From Pseudomonadota bacterium (lineage in GTDB: Bacteria > Pseudomonadota > Alphaproteobacteria > Paracaedibacterales > CAITNM01), in the NCBI GenBank assembly GCA_026400695.1, contig JAPLON010000155.1, positions 1-11,605 on the forward strand: a stretch of 11,605 nucleotides of DNA, given 5' to 3'. The notes below the pieces were generated by a model. The model worked only from the letters and a program-made list of their open reading frames with translations. It made no database searches and was not told the origin of the DNA. A program made the position numbers and the translations under genes. The first letter of the stretch is position 1; every line of letters starts with the position of its first letter. Positions 1 through 6,869 of this stretch are shown one piece after another.

Positions 1-98
1 ACTAAATCAGCTGCTGTTCTGGCAGGAGTTCCTGCAACAAAATATTCTAACAGTCTTAACTGCTCTGAACGTGACAGCTTGCAATGCTTTACATACAT
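1..98 (-). CDS. IS1595-family transposase, N-terminal fragment (runs off window)
   Basis: The frame starts at ATG 98 and stays open to base 1, giving 32 complete codons. It begins MYVKHCKLSRSEQLRLLEYF and continues with VAGTPARTAADLV. The pattern of KLS, a short helix, then FVAGTxARTAAxLVGV is the N-terminal helix-turn-helix region of IS1595/ISXO2-type transposases, which go on to a DDE-type catalytic domain not present here. An in-frame TAG stop at 108-110 limits the start, and ATG 98 is the first usable codon after it. The protein would cut and paste the element. Whether it is intact cannot be judged from 32 codons. Confidence 0.75.
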   Translation of the reverse strand, partial: MYVKHCKLSRSEQLRLLEYFVAGTPARTAADL

Positions 99-137
99 TC
101 TTACATCCTAACTTCTTAAAAGTCAGGTGTCAGCCCC
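1..137 (-). mobile_element. IS1595-family insertion sequence, one end (continues beyond window)
   Basis: On the minus strand a terminal-repeat-like sequence starts at 137 with GGGGCTGACACCTGACTTTT. About 40 bp further in, a transposase reading frame opens and runs off the window. A G-rich end beginning GGGGCTG, followed closely by the transposase start, fits my knowledge of the IS1595 family. The outer boundary at 137 is inferred from the G run and from the small gene on the other side being cut there. IS1595 elements make 8-bp target duplications; the adjacent ATAAATAA at 138-145 would be one copy. The other end is not visible, so this cannot be confirmed. Confidence 0.7.
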
Positions 138-319
138 ATAAATAATATCAGGTGCATCAGCTTTTAAGCGAGATGCGGTAAGCCTTGATGATGCTGGAAT
201 TTCATATCCGGCAACCGGCCCATAATCATCGTATTTATGTGGAGTTATTTCATTACTAGCTGCCAAAATTTTGTTTGCAAAAAGGGTAGGCTCAAAAGAG
301 CCTTAAAAATGATATTCAT
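138..319 (-). pseudogene. small putative secreted protein, frame-broken and cut by IS1595
   Basis: An ATG at 319 lies 8 nt after the HTH gene and has an AGGA ribosome site overlapping that gene's TAG stop. It opens MNIIFKALLSLPF, a signal-peptide-like start, and then stops after 24 codons in its own frame. In the -1 frame, entered at a T5 run (A5 on plus, 279-283), the reading continues as FANKILAASNEITPHKYDD and on to LKADAPDIIY. There the IS1595 end begins, and a TGA at 123-125 inside the IS terminates it. The joined product would be 65 residues, the first part being the signal sequence. I do not recognise the mature part; it is polar with several Asp, Tyr and Pro. The frame break could be a mutation, a sequencing error in the homopolymer, or slippage. 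The IS insertion removes the original 3' end in any case. Confidence 0.6.
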
Positions 320-327
320 AAATTTTC

Positions 328-531
328 CTATTCTTTAAATTCTAAAATGTCACCAGGCTGGCATTCAAGCGCCTGACAAATTGCTTCTAATGTTGAAAAA
401 CGCACGGCTTTGGCTTTGCCTGTTTTTAAAATTGATAAGTTTTGAATTGTAATACCAACCTTTTCAGCTAAGTCTTGTGACTTCATTTTGCGTTTAGCGA
501 GCATAACGTCTAAGTTTACAATAATTGGCAT
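328..531 (-). CDS. YozG-like XRE-family HTH transcriptional regulator
   Basis: This 67-residue protein is almost entirely one Cro/C1-type helix-turn-helix domain: LAEKVGITIQNLSILKTGKA forms the helices (residues about 21-40) and ALECQPGDILEF the closing helix. The short form beginning PIIVNLDVMLAKRKM is typical of the YozG-like regulators encoded beside DUF2975 membrane proteins. It probably binds an operator near its own operon, which is inference from the family. The start ATG 531 has an AAGGA site in the 10-nt gap after the DUF2975 stop codon, so the two genes are co-transcribed. The next, damaged gene begins 8 nt downstream. The protein is full length for the family and has no visible defect. 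Confidence 0.9.
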   Translation of the reverse strand: MPIIVNLDVMLAKRKMKSQDLAEKVGITIQNLSILKTGKAKAVRFSTLEAICQALECQPGDILEFKE

Positions 532-541
532 GATGTGTTCC

Positions 542-1108
542 TTATACTGTTAACTGATTTTCTTCTTGAATGGCTTGCCCTTCTTGCATTACCCAGGAAA
601 TTACAATAACTAATAATCCACATAAGGTCGCTTCTAAATTTGGTGTGCCGAAGGAAAGAGTAAGGTAGCGGTGCCCAGGTGGTGAATTTAAGGTGGCTGC
701 AACTACCATTAATCCTTCTTTTAGGGGGATGATCAAAATGCCATTTATAAGTATTAAGCGCCCGAGTTTTTGAAAAATTGCGGGGTTTGATTTGTTGAAA
801 ATTTGTCCATGTTGATAATTGCTAAAAAGTTTGTGGAGCAAAATGTAGCCTAAAATATAAGGTGTGGCTCCTAGCAAATTACCAAATAGTGCTACCAATT
901 TTGAGGTAGAACTCATTGCTATTTCTGCAAAATTAACCAATCCTTCAGGCGTAATGACCGGCTTTAAAATCATAGACATTTGTACGAGTGTTTTTACAGG
1001 TTGCCAGTCAATCAGCAGCCACTGCAGACAAATTAAAATTGGCGACGCAATGGCTAGTATTTGAAAGATTTTTTTTAAAGTGCAGCTGAGTTTTTGAATT
1101 TTTTCCAT
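542..1108 (-). CDS. DUF2975 family membrane protein
   Basis: The 188-residue product has four hydrophobic segments: about residues 15-34 (ILAIASPILICLQWLLI), 65-92 (a long stretch including LVALFGNLLGATPYILGYIL), 112-136 (LGRLILINGILIIPL) and 152-172 (ending CGLLVIVISWV). It closes with the tail EGQAIQEENQLTV, a hallmark of DUF2975, where a short cytoplasmic tail precedes the stop codon. The family has no proven biochemical role. Its near-constant pairing with a small XRE regulator, as here, suggests a two-gene membrane sensor/regulator or self-controlled module. There is no clear Shine-Dalgarno sequence before ATG 1108; the preceding bases are nearly all A and T. This appears to be the first gene of the operon. 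Confidence 0.88.
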   Translation of the reverse strand: MEKIQKLSCTLKKIFQILAIASPILICLQWLLIDWQPVKTLVQMSMILKPVITPEGLVNFAEIAMSSTSKLVALFGNLLGATPYILGYILLHKLFSNYQHGQIFNKSNPAIFQKLGRLILINGILIIPLKEGLMVVAATLNSPPGHRYLTLSFGTPNLEATLCGLLVIVISWVMQEGQAIQEENQLTV

Positions 1109-1138
1109 AAAATAAAATTTGCTTGAGTTACTGAGGAA

Positions 1139-1167
1139 ACCATAAATAGATTTTTCATGTAATGCAA
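1139..1167 (-). promoter_or_regulatory. candidate sigma70-type promoter of the DUF2975-HTH operon
   Basis: On the minus strand, TTGCAT (1162-1167) is followed after 17 nt by TATGGT (1139-1144). The matches to the -35 and -10 consensus are 3/6 and 4/6. Transcription would start near 1132, leaving a leader of about 24 nt. The match is weak and the region is AT-rich, so position relative to the gene is the main support. Confidence 0.25.
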
Positions 1168-1173
1168 GTATAA

Positions 1174-1192
1174 ATTAATGATAATCAATAAT
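1174..1192. promoter_or_regulatory. Fur-box-like operator candidate
   Basis: ATTAATGATAATCAATAAT agrees with the classic 19-bp Fur consensus at 14 positions, including a perfect TAATGATAATCA core. It lies just upstream of the candidate -35 element of the DUF2975 operon. Against it, only one heptamer half-site (TGATAAT) is perfect, the background is AT-rich, and many alphaproteobacteria control iron genes with RirA or Irr instead of a classical Fur. Confidence 0.25.
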
Positions 1193-1337
1193 TTTTTATC
1201 CCTATGCAAATATCAAGATCAGTCAATTTATGTCAGCAATTCCTGTAGTTACGGGGTTCTTCTCTTCAAACGAGCTGCATTGCATCCATTGCTGTGAAAA
1301 GAAACAGAAGAATGGCACTACACAATCCGTCCACTGA
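1185..1337 (+). pseudogene. decayed transposase fragment with CxxCC zinc-ribbon-like motif
   Basis: The plus-strand frame is open from 1185 to a TGA at 1335-1337, with an ATG at 1230. From 1230 it reads MSAIPVVTGFFSSNELHCIH, then CCEKKQKNGTTQSVH, then TGA TAA. The pattern TGxFSSxxxxxCxxCCxKxxxxG resembles the segment after the first catalytic Asp (usually DGTxFFSS...C..C) in a group of IS4/ISNCY-like DDE transposases. Here the expected Asp-Gly before TG is missing and the following Tyr-His block is absent, so only a remnant is left. It fills the intergenic space between the DUF2975 operon and the 3' end of the S9 peptidase gene. The family assignment is from memory and moderate at best. Confidence 0.4.
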
Positions 1338-1385
1338 TAAAATTGCGAGGCGATCAGCCTGCGGATGAGTGGTGTCGATTTGGAT

Positions 1386-1404
1386 AGTGTCAGTGGTGGA
1401 CACT
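1386..1404. terminator. hairpin directly after the S9 peptidase gene
   Basis: AGTGTC and GACACT form a perfect 6-bp stem around a 7-nt loop (AGTGGTG), starting 1 nt beyond the peptidase stop codon. Four Ts follow on the plus strand, but none follow on the minus strand, which is the direction of the gene. It could be a weak 3' hairpin of the peptidase mRNA or a plus-strand terminator. It may also be an end of the adjacent decayed IS. Confidence 0.25.
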
Positions 1405-1405
1405 T

Positions 1406-3556
1406 TTATGCCCCCTTGCCCCCAATGTGTTTGTCTATCCACTTAATAGCGCGTTCCAGGGAATCTCGTTTGTTTTTCTCTTTCTCGAAATTATGCCCCT
1501 CATCGAGATACTGAACGTATTCTGTTTCAACTCCTTGGCCCTTAAGCGCATTATGGAGCATAAGGACTGTCTTATGACGATCAACCCCTCCCAAGTCTGG
1601 ATTTCCCATAAGGAATAAGGTAGGTGTGGTCGCTCCATTGCAATGAAATAAGGCTGAGTTTTTAAGATAGTTCTGTGGCACTTCCCAGGGCGCTCCTCCA
1701 AGCATCTGATGCATTCGTTTTGAAGGCGTCTCGTTTCCTAACGACATAATCCATTCATCGGCCCATCCATCTTTAGAAACCACCGCTTTAAATTGATGGG
1801 TCGTTGCAACGAGCCAATTAGCGCGACGTCCTCCGGCACTATGTCCAATAACGGCTAAGCGCTGAGGGTCGACAATTCCTTGATCAATGAGAGAGGCAAC
1901 GCCAGCTTCGATGTCCTTAATGTCACAGTTAACAGTATCATGGTTCTGAAGATCATCGCGGGTAATGGCCAGGGATCCAAAGGAAGCTGAAGAACGAAAC
2001 TCAGGGACAAAGACTGCATAGCCTTTCGCTGCCCACATATGCCATTCAAGAGGCGAATTCACTAGAATGCCGCCGGTCAGATAGAGAGAGGCTCCGGCTC
2101 CTCCCCCATGAATATCAACGATAAGGGGATAACGTGTCCCTTCTTTGTAATTTAATGGCATAAACAAAAGACCGCGCATACGACCTGGATAATCAGGAGG
2201 CGCTTGCCAGTCAATCTCGCGAACTTCACTCAAAGCCATATCCTTTGGAACGCCCGGAAGAATCAGGAGATCTTTGACATTCTGCCCTTCACTGGATGCC
2301 ACCCGTATTACCCGGGTTGCCTGCGCATCTTGACCTATCCAGGCGAGCTGTAATCCATCAGGAGAAAGAGAATAATTTTCAATTTTCAACGGTGCATTGG
2401 TAATCTGGGAGGGTTTCCCTGTGTGTACATCAATCGCATAAAGCTGGTTATAGGCGCCATAAGAACGCCTAGCATAAATACGTTGACTATCATGAGACCA
2501 TTGAAATGAGGACAGTTTTATTTCATGGGTGAGGCGCGTTATATCATGACTGGATAATTCATTATTAATGATGCCAATGCTGAGCATAAAGGTAAACATG
2601 GGATGATCGGCATCATAGAGGATGGCAACCTTCTTCCCATCTGGGGAGAGAGTTGGGTCCAGAAACTGTTGGAGCCCGTCAAACTCTGCCAAGGTACGTG
2701 ACTGACCATCCTTAAGGTTGAGAGCAATGATCCAGTCATAATCTTTTTCTTCATTATAATAATAACCGATACGTTCTTTCATAAACAGAAGCTCTTCGCC
2801 ATTTGGAAACCAAGAAAGACAGCGAATAGAGGCATCAAAGGAGGCAACTTGTTGCGTGTGAGCCGTCTTGATATCGATGATATTTACCGTGCTTTCTAGT
2901 CGCGGCTTTTTTTCCCATTCGGGAACATAGGGCTGATGACTGAGTGCAATTTTCTGTGAGTTAGGTGACCATGAAAAATCAAAATTATATTGATAATACT
3001 CACCAAGGCCCCCCTTAATATGTGTGATCTGTCTTGCATGAGCGCCCTTAGGATCCATGATCCATAATTGTTTTTCTTCTTTCTTTCCTTGGATAAAGGC
3101 AATCCATTGACCATCCGGGGAAGGGGTTGGATAAGATCCTTCTCCCAATATGGTATGCTCCCCAGTACGCACATCGATCAACCCAATAGTCGGATTTTGC
3201 GTGTTGTTGAGAGGTGGAGAACTGTAAAGGAGGTGTGTATTGTCCAGCCATTTTAAAAGGGGAGACATCTCCTCCTTCTGTGATAAATTCACGAGCCACT
3301 CAGGTGTGATGACTGACTTCCCTGACCGTGCAGGAAGAGGGGAGGTAAGCATCTGGCCTATAGACGCAAAGTCCGCCTCCTGAAAAGAGGAGGTAGATTC
3401 CATAGCTGGCGGCTTGCAAGATGAGAGGCTAAGGCCAACTAGGATGGTCGTGAAAAATTTGAGTGGAATGCTGCTGATTTTTGAAAAAATCCCTAAACAG
3501 TGGGACACACGCAACTTTTGGCCGGGTTTTAGTTTATCTGGGAAGAGAGGGCTCAT
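1406..3556 (-). CDS. S9-family prolyl oligopeptidase-like lipoprotein
   Basis: A serine peptidase of the prolyl oligopeptidase/acylaminoacyl-peptidase type, likely hydrolysing short peptides at the cell envelope. From ATG 3556 it is 716 aa. A basic N-terminus leads to a hydrophobic run and lipobox LSSC (Cys47), predicting lipid anchoring in the periplasm. Residues about 90-430 hold six TolB/PD40-like blades, marked by SPDGQWIAF, SPNSQKIAL, FPNGEELLF, SPDGKKVAI, SHDSQRIYA and SPDGLQLAW. The C-terminal alpha/beta-hydrolase has an oxyanion HGGG, nucleophile GHSAGG (Ser573), Asp654 in GNPD and His688 in DEGHNF; the spacings of 81 and 34 match the family. An in-frame TTG at 3562 is an alternative start: a GGAG site lies 4 nt before TTG and 10 nt before ATG. 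The gene reads in the same direction as ftsA and follows the 51-aa gene by about 45 nt. Its base composition looks somewhat more GC-rich than that of its neighbours. Confidence 0.9.
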   Translation of the reverse strand: MSPLFPDKLKPGQKLRVSHCLGIFSKISSIPLKFFTTILVGLSLSSCKPPAMESTSSFQEADFASIGQMLTSPLPARSGKSVITPEWLVNLSQKEEMSPLLKWLDNTHLLYSSPPLNNTQNPTIGLIDVRTGEHTILGEGSYPTPSPDGQWIAFIQGKKEEKQLWIMDPKGAHARQITHIKGGLGEYYQYNFDFSWSPNSQKIALSHQPYVPEWEKKPRLESTVNIIDIKTAHTQQVASFDASIRCLSWFPNGEELLFMKERIGYYYNEEKDYDWIIALNLKDGQSRTLAEFDGLQQFLDPTLSPDGKKVAILYDADHPMFTFMLSIGIINNELSSHDITRLTHEIKLSSFQWSHDSQRIYARRSYGAYNQLYAIDVHTGKPSQITNAPLKIENYSLSPDGLQLAWIGQDAQATRVIRVASSEGQNVKDLLILPGVPKDMALSEVREIDWQAPPDYPGRMRGLLFMPLNYKEGTRYPLIVDIHGGGAGASLYLTGGILVNSPLEWHMWAAKGYAVFVPEFRSSASFGSLAITRDDLQNHDTVNCDIKDIEAGVASLIDQGIVDPQRLAVIGHSAGGRRANWLVATTHQFKAVVSKDGWADEWIMSLGNETPSKRMHQMLGGAPWEVPQNYLKNSALFHCNGATTPTLFLMGNPDLGGVDRHKTVLMLHNALKGQGVETEYVQYLDEGHNFEKEKNKRDSLERAIKWIDKHIGGKGA

Positions 3557-3609
3557 ATCCAAAATTCTCCATAAGTTTCACCTTTTACGTATAGCTCAAT
3601 ATCAAGGTC

Positions 3610-3765
3610 TTAAATAGTATCCTTCTCTTTTGGTGCAGAGGATTCCTCTTTTTTTTCGGTACTTTTTCGTTCACGTTGTTGGTCTTTACGTTTTCGCAAA
3701 TTTTCGCGTAAAGCCTTTTCAAGGCGGGCTTTAAGTTCGTGATCTGTTGTTTTATGGGTGTTCAT
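3610..3765 (-). CDS. small highly charged hypothetical protein downstream of ftsA
   Basis: A 51-residue reading frame, ATG 3765 to TAA 3610, begins 9 nt after the ftsA stop codon. It reads MNTHKTTDHELKARLEKALR, continues with ENLRKRKDQQRERK, and ends in a Glu/Lys/Ser tail (SAPKEKDTI). It has no hydrophobic residues outside one amphipathic helix (about residues 9-34). The pattern LxxRLxxALRENLRKRKxQxRxR resembles short uncharacterised alphaproteobacterial proteins with a basic L-x-A-N-L-x-R-R-K-x-Q helix. The function is unknown; nucleic-acid or membrane-surface contact is possible from its charge. The operon-like spacing after ftsA and the uninterrupted frame support it being real. The ribosome site is weak (GAAAG, about 6 nt before the ATG). 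Confidence 0.6.
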   Translation of the reverse strand: MNTHKTTDHELKARLEKALRENLRKRKDQQRERKSTEKKEESSAPKEKDTI

Positions 3766-3774
3766 TTGTAACTT

Positions 3775-5049
3775 TCATACATGTTGGCGAATCCAATTCC
3801 AAGTTCGCCATATAATACTTTGGGGTTTTTCTAAAACTGTATGCATTTGTAAGCCTTGATAATCGCGCATTGCATAATGCAAAAGACCTGCACACAGTGA
3901 AAATGTTGGGGTGTGCACTACATCACCTATGCCTTGTAATCCTTGTGGTGTAGCGACGCGTACAGTTCGGTTAAAATGAGATTGCATAATTTCGCGCATT
4001 CCTTGTAACTGACTGGATCCTCCAGTAATTACAAATCTTTGCATGGCAATTGGGTCAATACGCTGGGCTATTAGGGTGCGTTCAATAGTTTCAATTATTT
4101 CATCAGCACGTGATTTGATGATATGCATTAAAAAGCTTTTGGAAACTGGGTTGGCATAGGTTGTGTTGTCTTCTCCTAGTTGAGTAACCAGAATTGTTTC
4201 TCTGTCATCAAGGGTGCCAAGTAATGTTCCATACAAAGTTTTAAGGCGTTCGGCTTGGCTTAAATTGGTGTTTAGACCTTGGGCAACATCATGGGTGATG
4301 TGGCTGCCCCCAAGTGGTATGCATCCCATGTAAATGGGACGATTATTATAAAAGGACATGATCGAAATGTTATGGCTGCCTATATCAAGTAGGGTTACTC
4401 CCATTTCTTTTTCATCTTCAACAAGGCAAGAAAGCGCACTGGCATATGGTCCAGCAACGAATGCGCTAACATCTAGATGGCATCTGCCAACACAAGCGCT
4501 TAGGTTGGCGATAAGGTGTACTGGTGCTGTGATTACATGTAATCGTGTGGTTAGTACATCTCCTAACATACCCTTTGGATCTTGAATGTTGGTGCTATCG
4601 TCCAAGTCATAAGATAATGGAAAAATATGAATTATTTTGCGGCCAACACCTATGTTTTGGTCTCGGCTAACATCTAAGGCTCTACTTAAATGAGATTCCT
4701 TAATAGGTTGCCCGGAAATAGAAATTTTTGTGGTAATGTAGTGAGATTGTAACCCTTCTGCAGGAAGGTTAACGTAAACGCTACGAATTGTTTGTTTTGC
4801 AAGCTGTTCTGCTGAATGTACGGCGTTTAAAATTGAATCTTCTAAATCTTCTAGGTTGATAATTGAAGCGCCTCGAATACCTTTGGTAGCATGGGATGAG
4901 ACACCTAATGTCTTTATTGTTGCGCTTTTTTCTTGGTCAACTTTGCGATTTAGTTTTGCTATAGCACAGCAAACTTTGCTTGAGCCAATATCAAGGGCCG
5001 CAAAAGTTTCTGAAGGAGGTATGGGAGATTGAATTTTAAATAAGCTCAT
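3775..5049 (-). CDS. ftsA: cell division protein FtsA
   Basis: FtsA is the actin-like ATPase that tethers FtsZ filaments to the inner membrane and recruits later divisome proteins. The 424-aa product is normal for alphaproteobacteria. The phosphate-1 loop is ALDIGSSKVCCAIAK (residues 18-32). An SHS2/1C region follows (roughly 95-180, including the SYVNLPAEG-type stretch near SVYVNLPAEG). The phosphate-2 motif is VTLLDIGSHNISIMSF and the adenosine motif is FVITGGSSQLQGM. The C-terminus IIWRTWNWIRQHV is the amphipathic membrane-targeting helix. The start ATG overlaps the grxC stop by 4 bp (ATGA), so translation is probably coupled. The genes usually found around it, ftsQ and ftsZ, are absent here, so the division cluster is split in this genome. 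Confidence 0.96.
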   Translation of the reverse strand: MSLFKIQSPIPPSETFAALDIGSSKVCCAIAKLNRKVDQEKSATIKTLGVSSHATKGIRGASIINLEDLEDSILNAVHSAEQLAKQTIRSVYVNLPAEGLQSHYITTKISISGQPIKESHLSRALDVSRDQNIGVGRKIIHIFPLSYDLDDSTNIQDPKGMLGDVLTTRLHVITAPVHLIANLSACVGRCHLDVSAFVAGPYASALSCLVEDEKEMGVTLLDIGSHNISIMSFYNNRPIYMGCIPLGGSHITHDVAQGLNTNLSQAERLKTLYGTLLGTLDDRETILVTQLGEDNTTYANPVSKSFLMHIIKSRADEIIETIERTLIAQRIDPIAMQRFVITGGSSQLQGMREIMQSHFNRTVRVATPQGLQGIGDVVHTPTFSLCAGLLHYAMRDYQGLQMHTVLEKPQSIIWRTWNWIRQHV

Positions 5050-5300
5050 GCCAGTAGGGAATCTAGCTCCCCTTTAGCGTCAAGAGCGTACAAATCATCG
5101 CAGCCACCAATATGTCTTCCATTAACAAAAACCTGTGGTACCGTTTTGCGTCCTCCGGATTTTTCAACCAGCTCTACGCGGCCAGCATCATCATTGCTGA
5201 GGTCGACTTCAGTGAACTCTACATTTTTTTTGAGTAGTAATTGTTTGACTTTTACACAATAAGGGCAATAATTTGTCGTATATACGATGATTTCATTCAT
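5046..5300 (-). CDS. grxC: glutaredoxin 3 (GrxC)
   Basis: A small thioredoxin-fold dithiol oxidoreductase that reduces protein and glutathione mixed disulfides using glutathione. The active site CPYC is at residues 12-15, the cis-Pro loop is TVPQVFVNGRHIGG, and the glutathione-contact segment GGCDDLYALDAKGELDSLL closely resembles E. coli GrxC. I start it at ATG 5300 (84 aa), which matches the usual 83-85 aa length and leaves the beta-strand EIIVYTT at the N-terminus. An upstream in-frame ATG at 5321 would add MKGLAIG. Neither start has a strong ribosome site. The gene leads the minus-strand grxC-ftsA group and is divergent from lpdA across a gap of about 115 nt. Confidence 0.93.
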   Translation of the reverse strand: MNEIIVYTTNYCPYCVKVKQLLLKKNVEFTEVDLSNDDAGRVELVEKSGGRKTVPQVFVNGRHIGGCDDLYALDAKGELDSLLA

Positions 5301-5416
5301 ACCTATTGCTAAACCTTTCATCTATTCATACGGCACTCTAACACATAAAAAAGAAAATAGCATCAAAACACATCTTCCGTTATCCTAGGACGATGAAAAA
5401 AATACAAGGATAATTT

Positions 5417-6802
5417 ATGCAGAATTTTGATGTTGTTGTTATTGGTGCAGGTCCAGGTGGTTATGTAGCCGCCATTAGGGCTAGTCAACTTGGGAAAAAA
5501 GTAGCAGTTATTGAAAAAGAACACCTTGGAGGTGTTTGTTTGAATTGGGGGTGCATACCAACCAAAGCTCTTTTACGTTCTGCTGAAGTTCTGCATTTAA
5601 TTAACCATGCGTCTGAATTTGGTATTGAAGTTGGTAGTGTTAAGTTTGACCTTGCTAAGATGGTAGAACGTTCCCGCAAAATTGCGTCACAGCTTTCTAC
5701 AGGCATTAAGGGCTTATTGGCAAAAAACAAAGTGACCATTTTTAATGGGGAAGCGCGTTTTGAAAATGCGACAACTTTAAAAATTAGCGGTGAAAAGCCA
5801 GAAACTCTGATTGCTAAAAATATTATTATTGCTACAGGTGCTCGTGCGCGAATGTTACCAGGAGTGGAATCACACCCTAGGGTCTGGACTGCTAAGCAAG
5901 CAATGACTCCAGAATTTACGCCAAAATCTTTATTAGTTATTGGCTCTGGGGCGATTGGCATTGAGTTTGCTAGTTTTTATCGTACCCTTGGAGTTGAGGT
6001 TGCGGTTATTGAAATGCAATCAAAAATTTTACCAAATGAAGATGCTGAGATTTCTACATTAGCGCAAAAGCAATTCGAAAAGAGCGGCATTAAATTTCAT
6101 TTAGGTTCAACTTGTGCATTAACCCCAAATAAGGATGGCGTAGCTACAATAATCAGCAAGGACGGAAAGGAAGTTGAAAAACTTAAAGTAGATGCTGTAA
6201 TTGTGGCAATTGGTATTGTAGGTAATACGGAAAATTTGGGATTAGAAAAAACTAAGGTTAAAACTGACAAGGGACAAATTTTGAATGATCAGTGGTGCGA
6301 AACTTCAGAAAAAGGGGTTTATGCAATTGGCGATGTTGCAGGTGCACCTTGGCTTGCTCATAAAGCTAGCCATGAAGCTATTTTGGTAGCCGAGCATATT
6401 GCAGGTGTTAAAAATTTACATTCACTTAAAAATACTGATATACCAGGATGCACCTATAGTCATCCACAAATTGCTAGTATTGGCTTAACCGAAGAAAAAG
6501 CTAAGGCAGAAGGAATAGCGTTGAAGGTAGGAAGATTTCCATATCGCGCTAACGGAAAGGCAATTGCTTTGGGGGAAACTGAAGGGTTAGTAAAAACTAT
6601 TTTTAATGCAAAGACAGGTGAATTGATCGGGGCCCATATGATTGGTGCGGAAGTTACTGAGTTAATACAAGGGTTTGCAATTGGTAAGACCTTAGAGACA
6701 ACGGAAGAAGAATTAATGAAAACTATTTTTCCTCACCCAACATTGTCTGAAATGATGCATGAAGCTACCTTAGATGCTTATGGTAGGGTGATTCACTCTT
6801 AG
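5417..6802 (+). CDS. lpdA: dihydrolipoyl dehydrogenase (E3)
   Basis: This is the FAD-dependent E3 subunit that reoxidises lipoyl-dihydrolipoamide with NAD+ in the pyruvate, 2-oxoglutarate or branched-chain dehydrogenase complexes. At 461 aa it is full length. The FAD-binding GAGPGGYVAA lies at residues 10-19 and the redox disulfide GGVCLNWGCIPTK at Cys41/Cys46. The NAD-binding GSGAIGIEFA is near residues 177-186 and the second FAD motif is YAIGDVAG. The C-terminal HPTLSE gives His440/Glu445, the catalytic pair contributed across the dimer. ATG 5417 has an AAGGA site about 7 nt upstream. No E1 or E2 genes are in the window, so which complex it serves is unknown. The intergenic region shared with grxC must hold both promoters, but I see no convincing -10/-35 pair. 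Confidence 0.96.
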   Translation: MQNFDVVVIGAGPGGYVAAIRASQLGKKVAVIEKEHLGGVCLNWGCIPTKALLRSAEVLHLINHASEFGIEVGSVKFDLAKMVERSRKIASQLSTGIKGLLAKNKVTIFNGEARFENATTLKISGEKPETLIAKNIIIATGARARMLPGVESHPRVWTAKQAMTPEFTPKSLLVIGSGAIGIEFASFYRTLGVEVAVIEMQSKILPNEDAEISTLAQKQFEKSGIKFHLGSTCALTPNKDGVATIISKDGKEVEKLKVDAVIVAIGIVGNTENLGLEKTKVKTDKGQILNDQWCETSEKGVYAIGDVAGAPWLAHKASHEAILVAEHIAGVKNLHSLKNTDIPGCTYSHPQIASIGLTEEKAKAEGIALKVGRFPYRANGKAIALGETEGLVKTIFNAKTGELIGAHMIGAEVTELIQGFAIGKTLETTEEELMKTIFPHPTLSEMMHEATLDAYGRVIHS

Positions 6803-6869
6803 CTAGCGGATAGACTTTTTATGATTTTCAGGTTAAAAAAGTCAATATGCATTATAAATCGGTAGTATT

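Noticed and set aside
5485..5961. Minus-strand 158-aa open frame
   Set aside because: Lies wholly antisense to the conserved FAD and NAD domains of lpdA; no family features.
6813..6843. GACTTTTT/AAAAAGTC inverted repeat between lpdA and the flavin oxidoreductase
   Set aside because: AT-rich stem with a 15-nt loop and no T-run after it; not convincing as a terminator.
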